Of a DNA stretch of 64,000 nt, positions 10,872 to 22,087 are shown in pieces; the stretch's first letter is position 1; each line of letters starts with the position of its first letter. The DNA comes from Symbiodinium microadriaticum (Eukaryota; Sar; Dinophyceae; Suessiales; Symbiodiniaceae): NCBI GenBank assembly GCA_001939145.1, contig LSRX01000067.1, forward strand, positions 993,651-1,057,650, read 5' to 3'. Position numbers and translations under genes: made by a program. A model generated the notes under the pieces. The model saw only the letters and a program-made list of their open reading frames with translations, was not told the origin of the DNA and did no database searches.

Positions 10872-11678
10872 GTTTGTCGGGTTGAGGTTTATAGGGTTTA
10901 GGGTTTCGGGTTCAGGGCTTAGATGGATTAGGAGTGGGTTTAGGAATGTTCGGTTCTTTTTGTGGTATCTGGTTGAGTTTTAGGTTAGGGTTGGAGGGTT
11001 CAGGAAACCTGAATGGTCATAGCTGGGCGACGTAACCCGCGCCAAAGGTTGCCGTGAGGACGTAGGGGTGCCCGCTTGGGCTTTAGGAGAACGGCAGTCA
11101 CTGTAATACTGAAAACATACGACGAAGAATACATATCACTGTGCTTCTGTTGTGTAGCTTTGTGGCGAAGATGGTAGTAATGATGCGACGACGGCAATTA
11201 AGAAAAGCACATTTACAGCAATGATGGTACCGGATTACGGTACTTGATGCTGCAGACCTCGTAGCCAAGCTCGCCCTACCTAGATGCGGGCCTGGACGGT
11301 CAAATCCGGATCTGATGGAAGGATGGGGCTCTTAAAGCAGCTTGCAGGATGCTCAAGTCGAGCCTACCTTTATAGGGTTTGGGCTTAGGGTATGGGGTTT
11401 CGGGTTCAGGGCTTCGGGTTTGGGGGTTCCACTCCTGGCCAGCTGCTTTTCTTTCAATCGACAAGCAAGCTGTATGCCAGCAGGCTTTTTGGGGGCCGGC
11501 CGCTGCTTCTTGGATGTGTCCTGATCGTGTATGCTAGCCCCGTAGACTACGTTTCGCTGACCTCACAGCGTGACTCTGCACCAGGTTGAGACATCTTTAC
11601 TAAAGCAGGCGCTGCAAAAGCCCTAAATCCTACACCAACACCATTTAAATTCAAACCCTTAAACTTATAAAGCCTATA

Positions 11679-11830
11679 AACACTGAACCCCTAAACCCCA
11701 AACCCTTAAACCCTGTAAACTCTAAACCCTGAACCCCTAAACCCCAAACCCCTAAACCCTTAAACCCTGTAAACTCTAAACCCTGAACCCCTAAACCCAA
11801 AACCCCTAAACCCTTAAACCCTACAAGCCC
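11679..11830 (-). repeat. higher-order CCCTAAA-type minisatellite
   Basis: Three consecutive ~46-54-bp units share a fixed order of variant heptamers, including CCCTGTAAACTCTAAACC. A telomere-like array has therefore been amplified as a longer unit. Confidence 0.75.
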
Positions 11831-11838
11831 TAAGCTAG

Positions 11839-11893
11839 AACAACCTTGAGTCGAACCTTGATGGGACACGGCCAGACCATTGGAAACTCCAGG
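11839..11893 (+). CDS. candidate small exon after CCCTAAA array
   Basis: The CCCTAAA array ends CCCTAAGCTAG (acceptor). Eighteen codons read NNLESNLDGTRPDHWKLQ, plus one base, then donor GTTCAAATTCAGG. Codon and residue pattern are protein-like; no family recognised. Confidence 0.45.
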
Positions 11894-11975
11894 GTTCAAA
11901 TTCAGGACCCATACGGCCCCGAGATGCAAAGAATGACGCAGACTGATAACAGTGGCGATGGTCATAAGGTATTAT

Positions 11976-12185
11976 AAGGTTGTATGTGTATGTATGTATG
12001 TATGTATGTATGTATGTATGTATGTATGTATGTATGTATGTATGTGCGTACGTACGTACGTACGTACGTACGTACGTACGTACGTACGTATATATGTAGG
12101 TATGTATGTATGTATGTATGTATGTATGTATGTATGTATGTATGTATGTATGTATGTATGTATGTATGTATTGTATATAGTATAC

Positions 12186-12218
<33 letters not shown>

Positions 12219-12240
12219 CATATGTACATATATGTGGTAC
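11976..12240. repeat. (TGTA)n-(CGTA)n-(TGTA)n-(TA)n satellite
   Basis: Tetranucleotide repeats change from TGTA to CGTA (about 12,047-12,090) and back to TGTA, then to TA. The CGTA block is self-complementary. ORFs of Met-Tyr-Val-Cys and Tyr-Ile-His-Thr are artefacts. Confidence 0.95.
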
Positions 12241-12320
12241 GTACTACAAGGTATCATAAGGTATGAGAAGTTATAAGGTATTATAGAGTATAATGTATCA
12301 CAAGGTATTATCAACCGCAC

Positions 12321-12472
12321 CAGTCTCAGCAATGAAGACCGTCCAACCACATGAGTCTGTCGAAACGAAGAGGAATTCAAAACCCTGGTTCGTATGTACA
12401 CTGGTCTCATCACTCAGGGCTCTATCTTTGAAGCCCCAAGTACCGCACGGGCAGTACCTGTCCGAGGCTGCA
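12321..12472 (-). CDS. candidate exon, 50 codons
   Basis: On the minus strand the acceptor is GATCCTAAACCAG, a C-rich telomere-like intron end. The frame reads AASDRYCPCGTWGFKDRALS, then a D/E/T-rich stretch and CGWTVFIAETG. GTGCGG is the donor beside the satellite at 12.24 kb. The frame would otherwise reach TGA about 30 bp later. Unknown protein with a CPC motif. Confidence 0.4.
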
Positions 12473-12569
12473 CTGGTTTAGGATCTGAGACCGATTTTGC
12501 GGCATTCGAGCGATCAGGGCCCAACCCCCGGGTTTCGGGCTTGGGGCCTCAATCCCTGTAAACCCTCTT

Positions 12570-12670
12570 GGGTAGTTTTCTAAATTAGGCTTCCTTTTTT
12601 GGGTCCCCCATGTAGTACGGCACCCTTATAGAAAGTACCCCAACAGGGACCCTAATTTAGAGAACTACTC
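12570..12670. mobile_element. MITE-like element family A, copy 1
   Basis: Terminal inverted repeats GGGTAGTTTTCTAAATTAGG (12,570-12,589) and its near complement (12,651-12,670) match 18/20. The internal GTACGGCACCCTTATA motif recurs in the copies at 38,406 and, inverted, at 42,756. Confidence 0.75.
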
Positions 12671-12907
12671 CTATCAACCCTGTACACCATAGAAGCCCTC
12701 TGAACCTTCGTGCCGTTTCTGGACTTTGGCGTGTAGCATTTGTTGCCTCAGCCCTAACTGCCGGAAGTGGAACTCTGGTGACCCTTAGAGTGTGCGATTA
12801 TAGGGGCCGTAATAGTTCGAGGAATACTTCCAGGGGTTCCGTTTCGGGCTATATTGTGCTCTGATTTCAATCCAAACCCTGAGTAATTATTTACTCTTCT
12901 ATGGTAG

Positions 12908-12962
12908 GGCTTCGGCGACGGGAAGCAACGTGGGTTCCGAGTCCAAGCGATCCGGTGCTAGG
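12908..12962 (+). CDS. candidate small exon
   Basis: Acceptor TTCTATGGTAG follows AAACCCTGAG. The frame 1+18 codons reads ASATGSNVGSESKRSGAR. The donor GTGTTCAGGGG is followed by G-rich sequence. The region is open in several frames. Confidence 0.3.
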
Positions 12963-13269
12963 GTGTTCAGGGGCTCGAGCTCGGTCGTGTGGGCTCAGGG
13001 AATTTACGCTGCAAGGTTTAGGATTGACAGCTGTAAAGACCCCTTCTGCCGCGTCCATGTCACTGAGGTATACAGTATACACATCACACGCATCCCTAAA
13101 TGCTGAATCCTAAAAGCTCCTAGACCCGCAACCCTAGACCCCGGCTTCAAGCAACGACATAACACACTATCACCAGTCTGGACGTTTTGGTATGTTCATA
13201 AATAATATTGTCATTTTTCTTTCAGAAAGGACTGTTGTGAGGGCCCAGTAGACTAGTCTTGTGCGCTTA

Positions 13270-13312
13270 AGCCAGAAGAGGAGGCTGTTTTGAAGGCAGA
13301 AGAGGAGGCTAT
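13270..13312 (+). repeat. 24-bp tandem duplication
   Basis: GCCAGAAGAGGAGGCT and GGCAGAAGAGGAGGCT lie 24 bp apart. They would read KPEEEAVLKAEEEA, but all three frames from the nearby TTTCTTTCAG acceptor contain stops. Confidence 0.5.
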
Positions 13313-13639
13313 GGGGCCCTACTCTTTCACTTAGTGCTATTGTAAAAATCATTCCGATGGCTGCTGGTATTGCGTACTATTGTGCTCGTAGGACTACCCC
13401 GATAAATACTACGATTGAAATGTCATGTCATGGTATATGCTCACTGCTTATTGTTGCTGCTACCCCGATTGGTGTCAGGGTTCATTGCTACTGAGGGTTG
13501 CCAAATACTTCGAGTCATTGCTAAGTGCTACTATTTCTCAGTTGTTGTTACTGTTCTTACCATGATGCTTACCCTGATGGTCACGCCTAGTACTTTTCTC
13601 AGTGCTATCATTACTAGTAGTTCTAGTAGTACTACTATG

Positions 13640-13925
13640 AGTACATTATTTGGGCAAGTTTAGCAAAGAAATCTTGCACAATCTTGCCCCACCTCCCCAC
13701 TTAAAGGGGGGGGGGGGCAAGATTGCCAGCCAGCTTAGTCAATCTTGTCCTAAAAGGTAAACTAGTCTACAGGCAAGTCGGACAAGTGAGGCAAGATGAC
13801 CAAGACTGCAAAATTGCTGGCAATCTTGCTTTTGACCAAGATTGACCAAGCTTGCCAAGATTACCAATGTTGCCAAGACGATTCCGCAAAATAATTGTTC
13901 TAAATTCCCGGCACAATGTACTATA
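13640..13925. mobile_element. MITE-like element family C, copy 1
   Basis: The right end AATTGTTCTAAATTCCCGGC matches the terminal repeat of the copy at 43.59-43.85 kb. A degraded left end AGTACATTATTTGGG..AAGTTTAG starts near 13,640. The interior carries many CAAGATTG/CAATCTTG octamers on both strands. It sits in TTACTA-rich triplet sequence like the other copy. Confidence 0.7.
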
Positions 13926-13975
13926 ATTTTCCCTTAAGGTAGCCCCAATGTCAGCTTGCTTCGCCTTGTTTACAG

Positions 13976-14022
13976 CTTCGAGGAAGACTCGCCGGAATTT
14001 TGGCCTCGCTTTGTTGCCCCAC
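13976..14022 (+). CDS. candidate 47-bp exon with strong splice signals
   Basis: Acceptor CGCCTTGTTTACAG and donor GTGAGC bound a frame reading FEEDSPEFWPRFVAP. No telomere-like sequence lies next to it. A further frame after TTCTTAG at 14,083 (IREQLGATASRCNKLACPDP) may follow but phases do not fit simply. Confidence 0.3.
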
Positions 14023-14376
14023 GTGAGCCGAATATGTAGTGCTTTTGGGTGATCTGCTTAAAAATGGACGACAGTTCTTAGGATCCGTGAACAGTTGGGA
14101 GCTACAGCATCACGATGCAACAAGCTAGCCTGTCCGGACCCGACAAAACCACCTTCACAATCCGGCTTCGCCCTGCGATTCCAGTGGGGTTCGGAGGGCT
14201 TCGAGTGTTGAGTTTGGGGGAAGTGTAAATCTCCATACCTTCTTGCCCCATCTCACTTCCTCCTATCTGTGCATGGCATGCCTTGCTCAGCTGCAACACG
14301 GCTGCTGGTTCGGGACTGTTGGGCTCATGGGTACATCCTCCAAATCGGAGAGTGTGACTTGTGGATCAGGCAGTGA

Positions 14377-14946
14377 TTGGGATGGAGCCCTAAGCCCCGA
14401 ACTCCGAACCCTAGAATCTGTGCCCTTAATCTGCGGCTTCATGTAGTGGATGGGATGGTTCTTGGATCAGCGTCAAACTTGATTAAGTTTGAAGATATCA
14501 TTGCTCGGCAGATGGTTTCAACTCCCACCCTGCTTAAAGAGAAATCAGTGTACCCTCGGTATGATGAAGAGAGGAGCCTTAATGGTGAAGCTAGGGCCGT
14601 TGAGGTATACTATCGTATAGCTATACAGGAACTGTAGGGGGAGTACAGTTCTACACAACCTCGTTCCGCTGACTCTCCGGTATCTCCAAGTGCCAGGCAT
14701 GTCTATCCGTATATTCTGGCCGTGCCAGAAGCCTCCGTGCCTGAGCTGCGCGTGAGGATGGCACCCACTCCGACGTATCGAAAGCTTCTTAGTCCTGCCT
14801 GCTATTGTCACCCATTCTTATTGCTATTAAACTGCTATTATTACTCTTATGACTGCTGGCGCGTTCAAGACTCCCGCAGTTCGCGCTCACCGGAAACCCT
14901 GATGGTTCCTTCAAAGAAGAGACTCCCGAAACCTTCCTTAGCCTAA
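14377..14946 (+). other. long open frame broken by one TAG
   Basis: One frame is open from 14,377 to 14,946 except for TAG at 14,635. The first part reads LIKFEDIIARQMVSTPTLLK and ends YYRIAIQEL. After the TAG it continues GEYSSTQPRSADSPVSP and VPELRVRMAPTPTYRKLL. It could be a decayed ORF or chance. No domain recognised. Confidence 0.25.
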
Positions 14947-15059
14947 GAGCACGAGCCTCTCCCGTTTTTGAGGTTGCCTTTAGCCCAAGAAGATGAACCC
15001 TAAACCTAACCTAACCTGCAAACTCGAGCCGTCGCTCCGTAATTTTGCTTCTGTTCTTG

Positions 15060-15185
15060 TTGTTCTGAATAAATGATTACCATTACTACTATTACTACTG
15101 TATAAGTATTATTATCATTACTATTATTACTGTCGATTCCTGCAATTCTTACTATGAATTATCGCGATTGTTATTCATATTCTTG
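15060..15185. repeat. degenerate ATT/ACT triplet tract
   Basis: Imperfect ACTATT/ATTACT triplets with three-base periodicity, ending in the acceptor of the next exon. Confidence 0.6.
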
Positions 15186-15188
15186 TAG

Positions 15189-15234
15189 CTCGCTCTGTAC
15201 AGGAGCTTCCCAAAACCCGAATCCGCGCACCCTC
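15189..15234 (+). CDS. candidate exon a of a two-exon chain
   Basis: Near-consensus acceptor CATATTCTTGTAG and donor GTAAGC bound 46 bp. It reads LALYRSFPKPESAHP (out phase 1), which joins in phase to the next exon. A second phase-consistent reading also exists. Confidence 0.4.
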
Positions 15235-15301
15235 GTAAGCCACTCATCCCCGGGTTTAGGGTCTTGTGCGAAACCCTAAAGCATGTGTCTTGGAGGTCCA
15301 G
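15235..15301 (+). other. candidate 67-bp intron with internal telomere-repeat stem
   Basis: The candidate intron runs from GTAAGC to GGTCCAG. Inside it GGGTTTAGGG and, 9 bp later, AAACCCTAAA can pair as a hairpin. This is the smallest example in the window of an intron containing both repeat orientations. Confidence 0.4.
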
Positions 15302-15369
15302 CACCCACCGCAAAGGATCCTCAAGCTGATCTGGGCTGCGTGCTTCTCCTTGACTTCTTTGTGGGCCAG
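15302..15369 (+). CDS. candidate exon b of a two-exon chain
   Basis: Acceptor GGAGGTCCAG and donor GTAGCG bound 68 bp. In the phase following exon a it reads PTAKDPQADLGCVLLLDFFV. The minus strand is also open (KARYLAHKEVKEKHAAQISL), so orientation is unsettled. Confidence 0.35.
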
Positions 15370-15777
15370 GTAGCGTGCCTTTCCACTCGAGGCTTTTAGG
15401 GTTTTGTTTTAAAGTGTGATGGACTCGTCCTGCCTGTACAGGCACGCACGTGGTGCCTTTAGGGTTTAGGGGTTTAGGGGTCTAGGGCTCACTTATGACT
15501 TAGGGTCCAGGGGCTCATGCAAGGTAGCCCAGGGCCTCAAGGTTCAGGGCCAGGGTTTGGGGAAGTACATAACTTGCTGGAAATGCACAAGCTTTCTTTG
15601 GTGGCTATGCGAACGAGGCTTAGTTCGGGATGCTTCATCATTAGTTGTGAGTTTCTTGTCGGGTCCTGTGGAGTCACATCGCATCCACAGATTCTGGCTG
15701 CAACGCAAGCAGTTACAGCACATATTCCTTAAATGCCTTACTTAAAGCATATTCGACTTCCGACTTCCTGTAACTAT

Positions 15778-15890
15778 GTAACTTAGGGGCTGAGTATCCT
15801 AGCTCAACTAGCGTTAACCTTCAAAGTTATGATAGGGTTATAGAAGCCCCAACAGGTGAAGGCTACCTACAGTCAGCCCCTAAGGTAAGG
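15778..15890. mobile_element. foldback element
   Basis: Arms around 15,779-15,803 and 15,862-15,889 share ACTTAGGGGCTGA and its complement; an inner pair (GTTAACCTTCA / TGAAGGCTACC) extends the stem. No other copy recognised. Confidence 0.45.
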
Positions 15891-15925
15891 AGCATTTTCC
15901 TTGTTTCCTTCATTCTGCCACTTAG

Positions 15926-15963
15926 CCGTCCGCATGCGCAAGCGCTTTTCGAGAAGCGTCAGC
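15926..15963 (+). other. possible 38-bp micro-exon
   Basis: A pyrimidine-rich acceptor CATTCTGCCACTTAG and donor GTGAAA bound a frame reading VRMRKRFSRSVS. Too short to judge alone. Confidence 0.2.
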
Positions 15964-16164
15964 GTGAAACCCCTTAAGGTTTAGGGTTGAGGCTTTAGGG
16001 TTTTTTGGGGCTTATAGGGTTTAGGGACTCGGGTTTAGTCTAACCTCTTTTGAAGGCTTAGGGGAGTCTGTCTGAAAGCGTGGTACAAGTTGGGCAACTA
16101 ACTAAGTTGAATCAGTTCACCCTAACCCTACCGGGTCCCGGCGCCACCGTAACTAACTACCTAC

Positions 16165-16218
16165 GGAACTGTCTCCATCTCCTCAAGCCCGGCACCCAAC
16201 AAACCATGAGCCTCCACC
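16165..16218 (-). CDS. candidate 54-bp exon
   Basis: On the minus strand the acceptor GATTTAGGGTACAG and the strong donor GTAGGTAG bound 1+51+2 nt reading VEAHGLLGAGLEEMETV. On the + strand CCCTAACCCTACC lies left and TTGGGGTTCGGGGGCTTAGGG right, as expected for an exon here. Confidence 0.4.
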
Positions 16219-16416
16219 CTGTACCCTAAATCCAATGTTGGGGTTCGGGGGCTTAGGGTTTAAGGGTTAGGGCTTATAGGATTTTGGTGTTGAAGGGTGG
16301 GGGCTTAGATGGGTGTAGGGTTTAGGATCCAATGCCTCTTGCTCCGTCGTAGGCTTCTCTGACCTGGGCCAGGAGGGAGTTCACTCCAACACCCTAAGCC
16401 CTAAACCCTGGACCAG

Positions 16417-16458
16417 GAGTTCGGGATCGGAGCTTTCGGATTTTGGGCCGTTCGGAGC
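16417..16458 (+). CDS. candidate 14-codon exon
   Basis: CCCTAAGCCCTAAACCCTGG lies left with acceptor GACCAG. The frame reads EFGIGAFGFWAVRS. The donor is GTGAGG, and a long TTTAGGG block follows at 16,488. Confidence 0.4.
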
Positions 16459-17221
16459 GTGAGGTTTTTCCGGGGGTTCCAGTGTCCATAGGGTTTAGGG
16501 TTTAGGGTTTCCGTTTAGGGCTTAGGATTTAGGGTCTCGGGCCGAAGGGTTTAGGTTTTGGGTGCGGATTGCGCGACTGCGCTCCAAGGATTCGCAATGG
16601 GTTGTGAAGCTCGGCTCTTCTGCGGTTCTCTTGAGGCGCGCGAGACTCCGTGTACTTTTATGATAATTTTGAAGCGAGGATACGAGAGGCTCCGAAATGT
16701 GTATGCCGCATCATCCTGGAGCCAAGTGCCTAGGCTTTGGATTTAGGGTCGGGTCTGAGGCTTTAGGGTTGTAATGTTCCTGGTCGTCGTGGCCCTCGCC
16801 GAGGTCGTCGGTGGGCAGTCGTAGTACTCTCACCCCATCGCTGCAATAGGTCAAGGCTTAAGGTTCAAAAGGGGTTTTACGGAAACTCGAAGAAGATGTT
16901 GGGGGATATGTCATAGTTTGGTCTATCACGGGGACGTTAAGGGGACATCTTGTCGCAGCTCTGCGTCGGGCCAGTGAAATGTTGCGCTCTGCTGGCAAGG
17001 GACTCTTGGAAGCCGACATCCGCATCCCAAACCCCTAAACCCTGAAATTTCTTACAACCCTACAGCCTTCCAGCTTAGTCCTATACCCTGAAAACTCCGG
17101 AGTTAACCCTAGACACCCGAAAACCCTGAGTTCACCCTGATGCTGATCTTATACCCTGAAAACACTAAGTTATCCCCTTTAAAAACGCCTGAGAAGCTTG
17201 AGCTAACCCTAACAAAAGCAG

Positions 17222-17265
17222 CCTGAGGCCAAGGCCCGCGGAGCTCAACAGGGTGTTCCATGCAG
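17222..17265 (+). CDS. candidate small exon at the end of a CCCTAA-rich block
   Basis: CCCTGAAAACACTAAG-type sequence (17,040-17,220) lies left, with acceptor ACAAAAGCAG and donor GTGTGC. It can read RPRPAELNRVFHA, which joins in phase to LGRAFDFLRGHEAEPKTAFP at 17,361-17,422 and then to a short terminal frame ending TAA at 17,545. Only the first exon has the usual left-hand repeat. Confidence 0.3.
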
Positions 17266-18293
17266 GTGTGCCTGTAGAGAATCTTCGGGTGAACCCCTAA
17301 ACCCCTTAACCCTAAACAAGAGCTTCAAGTGTAGGGTTTCTTGAAACTTTCGGGCTTCAGCTTTGGGGCGAGCTTTCGATTTCTTGAGGGGGCATGAAGC
17401 TGAACCCAAAACTGCCTTCCCCGTAGCTCAGGGTAGAGGGTGGGGGGGTTTGAGGGGGACACTAAACCCCGGCAAACAGTCATGCTTGTGCATTCTTGGA
17501 TATATGCCACTATTGCACGACAGCTTCCGGACTGGCTCCGGCTAAGCGTCGAGATCTGGCCCCCTCCCAGTCCAAGCCCAAGACCGTGTCAGTGTTGAAT
17601 TGCTGAATTCAAGGAAACTTTCAGTTGATCTCCCCTGCCAGCTGCCAGACATGCAAAATTGAAACGAAGCTGGCGGACAGTAGTCTGTTGGGAGTCTTTG
17701 TTCAACTATGCATGTCTACACCACTCATCATGATTTCAGATTGCTTCTTCTTTAACTGGTCACACTGTCATCAATGCCAGTACTACCACGAAACCCATGG
17801 TCTTTCATCAGAATTTGTTGGGTGCTCTTGTCTGATCAGCCCCTCACCAGAACCTGTGCTTCCAAGGCACTGCAGCATTGAGAGCCGTGCTAGGCCCCCG
17901 AAGTGGCCTGACTGGATTTGATGCTTACCGGATTTCCACCAAGCCCCAGGCTTCACTTGTACGGCCTTTATCGATGGAATCATGCTAGCTACACAACAAA
18001 CAATAGACTGAGTCAGTTCGTGTCAACTTCCGGCCTTGACCACTAAACCTCTCATCCAGTGATCAGTACATTTGGCCCCACGACTTTTTAGGTCTCCTGC
18101 CCGCTCATACGCTCAAACCGAGTGTCTTAAAATAGTTCCATCTATTTCGCGTGCTAGTGGCGTCCCTGATTCATGAGGGAACTTGAACAAGCTGTTCAGG
18201 GGGCCAGCGCTAAATTGATTGAAATATTCCACCGATCCACCCTCAACATCAAGTTACGGACCCTAAAATCCTAAAACCCTAAACCTAAGAATC

Positions 18294-18558
18294 AGTATCA
18301 GCGAAACTGGGAAGGTCCCGAAGCCGTTCATCTGCTCAAGTCAGTTGGTTTACAGGACGACGAGCTCAATGGTTGGAACCTGCACATACTGCTTGCCAAG
18401 TTACCTGGCCTGGGTTGTTCAAGAAATTTCTGACCCCAAAAAGGAGGAACAACTCAGGCCGGTGCTGACCACATTCGCACCCCAGCCTGGCCAGCCGTTG
18501 TGTCTATGTGTTTTCCCAGAGACCCCAAAGCCCCTTAGTAGGTATATTCCTCAATTAA
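18294..18558 (+). CDS. candidate large exon, ~88 codons
   Basis: CCCTAAAATCCTAAAACCCT lies left with an AG acceptor near 18,293. The frame includes ISETGKVPKPFICSSQLVYR and EISDPKKEEQLRPVL and ends RYIPQLK before GTTTTGCAATCTTTGGGTTTGGG. A second reading (GPEAVHLLKSVGLQDDELNG) is open only in the first 120 bp. Confidence 0.35.
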
Positions 18559-18766
18559 AGGGTTTTGCAATCTTTGGGTTTGGGCCTTAACCGGCTATGC
18601 ACAAAAGACCAAAATTCTACGGTGTAGGGTGTAGGGGTTTATTAGGGTTTTAAGGTTTAGAGTTTACGGTTTTAGGGCTTCGGGTTAACTAGTACGACTG
18701 CCGTTCTTCCCCGCTCCGGCAGTTTGAAATGCTTGATTGTCCGTGCTCATGGGTATCGAGGGTACA

Positions 18767-18945
18767 TCAAAGGTCTTTGTTCGGGGGGTGCGTCTGCCCT
18801 TTGGCTCCGATCTCCCAGCTTGGGAAGTATCCCTGACATGGGTATAAGCTTTGCCCTACAACATCAGCATCACTGCCAGCTGATAGCTTCGTCGCGCCTT
18901 CGCTGCAGAACTTCGAAGCCGGTGGGAAGAGGTCCAACCTTTCGA
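18767..18945 (-). CDS. candidate terminal exon
   Basis: On the minus strand C-rich CCCTACACCCTAAACCCG leads to the acceptor CCCGGAG and a frame reading VERLDLFPPASKFCSEGATK, ending GQTHPPNKDL then TGA at 18,767. The plus strand is also open. Confidence 0.3.
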
Positions 18946-19825
18946 CGTCTCCGGGACAAGGTTTCGGGTTTAGGGTGTAGGGCATGAAAAAATCAGGAAC
19001 CAGTGGCCAAACCTCGAAACCTGTTGCACTTCTGCGAAGAGCAGCGGGCTGAGCCCAGAGGCACCCCAAGCAATGTGGCCACAAAGGTACCAAGAGGCCG
19101 CAGAAGCCTAGACCCTAGACGAGTATGTGGCATGGACCTTTATGTATAGGTTGGCGATCTTCTTTTGTTTAATATAGAAAGAGCTCTGTTTGCTTTACCT
19201 GTTCTTATTGCATATAAAGGTTGAGATCACTAAGGGATTCAAGTTACTGAAGTCTACGGTCTAGGACTTTAGGAAGACAAGAACTTGTTTAAACTCTGCC
19301 TCTGCAAAACAGTTTGGCGCTGCTTGGACCACTGCAGCGCCGCTTCATGTCCAGTAACCAAACGGACCGGCTCCCACTCGTGGGTTCTGTGCTCACGGTT
19401 GACGAAGAGTCCATCGGAATCTCTTCGCAGTGCCACAAAGTGCACGTTGAAGCCCACACAAGTTAATGGAACGTGCAGACATTGCGACAAGGCAACGCCT
19501 TAGATGACTGCAACGAATGTTTCACAAGTTTGTTCATAAATGAAACATAGACACGTGACACCGTCACATTGCAGCATAGACACCCGTATGGGGCTAGAAA
19601 GCGATTGCCGTCAGCTTGGGCCCAGAAGCGCCCGTGGTCCACGTATGGGATCTTGTAGCCGAAGCATCTGAGCGTGTTGAATTAGACAGACGTCCGGAAG
19701 ATCTGATTCTGTCCTGCAAAACGTGTGTAACAAAAACTGTATTATGTCCACCCTAAGACCCTAAACCCTGAACCCTAGAAAATCACTCTTCTGGCCTTTC
19801 GCATGCCTCTCATGGTACCTCTCCA

Positions 19826-20126
19826 TCATTGTGTCGCAACCACTTCACTGCGCAAGAGTTGCTTGGCACCTGAACGTAGATCGCCTAGGCGTGGCTTTGC
19901 ACCGGAGTCCGTGGCCCGTGGCCTGGGCACCTGTGCTGATTGTCGACTATAGAGACATTGTAAAGGCTTGACTACACTTACAGAGCCGCTCCGGAGGCGA
20001 TATCCTCTGTACCAGGCCGGGCGACTCCTGCGCGCAGGAAGGCAGAGCTTTGGTTCTTAGTTTCGCATCGCAGTAGAAGGGCTTCTTGATAAAGTCGTTT
20101 CGTGGTTCACCGGCATGTGGCTGGTG
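19826..20126 (-). CDS. candidate three-exon 3' end of an unidentified gene
   Basis: Exon 19,982-20,126 (acceptor ACCAGCCTAG, consensus donor GTAAGT) reads NDFIKKPFYCDAKLRTKALP and ends ISPPERL. Exon 19,870-19,930 (acceptor AATCAGCACAG, donor GTGCCA) joins in phase and reads AQATGHGLRCKATPRRSTF. A last piece 19,826-19,847 joins in phase, giving SEVVATQ and TGA. The block 19.8-21.0 kb is almost free of telomere-like motifs. Alternative splicing into 19.5-19.7 kb is equally phase-compatible. Confidence 0.4.
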
Positions 20127-20364
20127 CTAGGCTGGTTGCGGGTCCAAATCGCATGGACCAGCGCATCACCTGACACACACATGTTTCCAGTGTGTGCCGA
20201 TGCATTCTTCTCACTTAGTGATGTAACGGGTGTTTGGCGTATGGCGAATCAAGACTTGATACACCAGCTTGTGGCCGAAATCCAAATGGTCTCTGCAAGG
20301 GCATCTCTTTGCCGCTTTCCGAACGAACCCGTTGCTGTCCCCTGAGCTAACTAGCACGCATGAG

Positions 20365-20451
20365 AAGACATGCTTGTGGATATTAGCGTCCTGTCCCCTA
20401 GGGTAATTATCAGTGCTTCACCGAAAAGACATGCTTGTGGGTATTAACGTC
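20365..20451 (+). repeat. 26-bp direct duplication, 61 bp apart
   Basis: AAGACATGCTTGTGGATATT at 20,365 and AAGACATGCTTGTGGGTATT at 20,426, each continuing with AGCGTC or AACGTC. Confidence 0.7.
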
Positions 20452-20759
20452 GCGATACATCGAACGTCAGCAGGCGAAGTGATGCGCAGCAAGTCCGTCA
20501 GCTTCTTCGATGTCTCACTGTGAGCCTCATTGTCTTGTTGATGTAACGTCATTCTGTCACGCAGCCTTTGTCGTCCGAATGTATAGTAATATCGTGCCAC
20601 CAGATACTGCCTCACGTAGGGCTGATGTGAGACTGAACCAATCACTGATTCACATTGACATCGCGTCGCGAACCTGATGCGGACGTGTGCGTTGTCTGCA
20701 ATGTCGTCGGATCCCAAAGACGACCGCCTGATGAAGTTCATGTTATGTAGGATCAACAT
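20418..20759 (-). other. uncharacterised open frame, 113 codons
   Basis: A minus-strand frame from ATG at 20,759 to TGA at 20,418, with VRQYLVARYYYTFGRQRLRD in the middle. It overlaps the end of another open frame with MELGIVIIDNPAQITAAGIT. The composition is protein-like and the block lacks telomere-type repeats. No family recognised. Confidence 0.3.
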
Positions 20760-21031
20760 GTTGCAGTTCGAACATTCCTCGACTGAGGCTTAGGCTTGAC
20801 ACAGAAGTCTGCCATTCCGTTCTCATTTCGGAAGTTATACCTGCAGCAGTGATCTGGGCAGGGTTATCAATAATGACAATGCCAAGCTCCATGCCCTGCG
20901 AAGATCATCTTCTCCAGATGCTTGTCCTTCGTCGTCACCCTGCATTAGAAGATGTTTACTTGCTGTGTTGATGAAGCATTAGCATCAAGGCAGCATAAGC
21001 CAAGATCCGTACTTTGCAGGAACCTTCTCGA

Positions 21032-21367
21032 GGCTGGGGCTGGAGGTCGGAAGCTGGGGGCTGGGCTGGAGGCCGGAGCCTGGGATTTAAAATTTTTAAA
21101 ATCTTAGTTTTTAAAATCTTCAGAATCTTTATGGCGGGCCAATTACACTTTGAAGATTTCAAAGATTTGTTAAGGGCCTTTAACATCTTCTAATTTGGGG
21201 GGGTGCAGTTAAATTTAGAAGATTTTATGGGTCTTTCAACTCCTTAAAATATTAACAAACTAATCGGTGGGCCAATTATATTATAAAGGTTTAAGGATTT
21301 AAATATTTCAATCAAGTTTAATTGGCGGGGCTGGGGCTGGAGGCCGGAGGCTGCGGGCTGGGCTGGA
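21032..21367. mobile_element. AT-rich insert between 39-bp G-rich direct repeats
   Basis: GGCTGGGGCTGGAGG... occurs at 21,032-21,070 and 21,329-21,367 (36/39 identical). Between them is an AT-rich segment in which GGGCCAATTA..TT is itself repeated about 135 bp apart. The composition differs sharply from the surroundings. Confidence 0.6.
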
Positions 21368-21439
21368 TTCATGATACTATACAGAAAGCCCATCGCCAAA
21401 TAGTACATAAAGGTCTTTCTTACAGACGAATATATTGAT

Positions 21440-21505
21440 GTGTTTATATGTGTATATATATATTATATATTATACATATATATATATATATATATATAAT
21501 ACACA
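21440..21505. repeat. (TA)n microsatellite
   Basis: TA and TATT repeats with ACAC at the right edge. Confidence 0.9.
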
Positions 21506-22087
21506 CAGTGTACACCCTAATGTTAATATTGCTCAGCCGGTTAGTCTACCTGCGCTGCTGAGACCGTTGGCACTGAGCATCCATCAGAACCACTCCAAAA
21601 ACACTTCCGTCTCGCATCTTCCGCCGAGGGGCACCGTCGCCCCGGCATGCATGAAAGTACTCCAAGCCATCGCAGCCCCAGTCACACCCACCAGCACATC
21701 CGCCTTTTTCAAGGTGCAAGGGCTCCGGGGTCAGGGTTTAGAGATTCGGGGACCGGGTTGGGCTTCCTCAGCCAAGCTTTTGGAGTCTGGCCTCCTTGGC
21801 ATCTCAAGGGTCCTTGGTTCGAAATGTAAACTGCATCCCTCAAGGGACTGGATCCTCTGACACAAGCCTTGCCCATATCATCTCACATCATCAGAGCTAG
21901 TTGCAACGAAGGAAAGCCAGTTTTTCTTTCCAAGTCCACAGGTACGAACACTTCAACGGCTGGAGTTCCAAAAAAACCTTGTAGTCCTTGACCCATAAAT
22001 ACTCAAGAGCCGGACATGTAGAACATTCTAAACCCTAAACCCGTATAAACTCTAAACCCTGGCTCCTATAGCCCACATCCTACACAC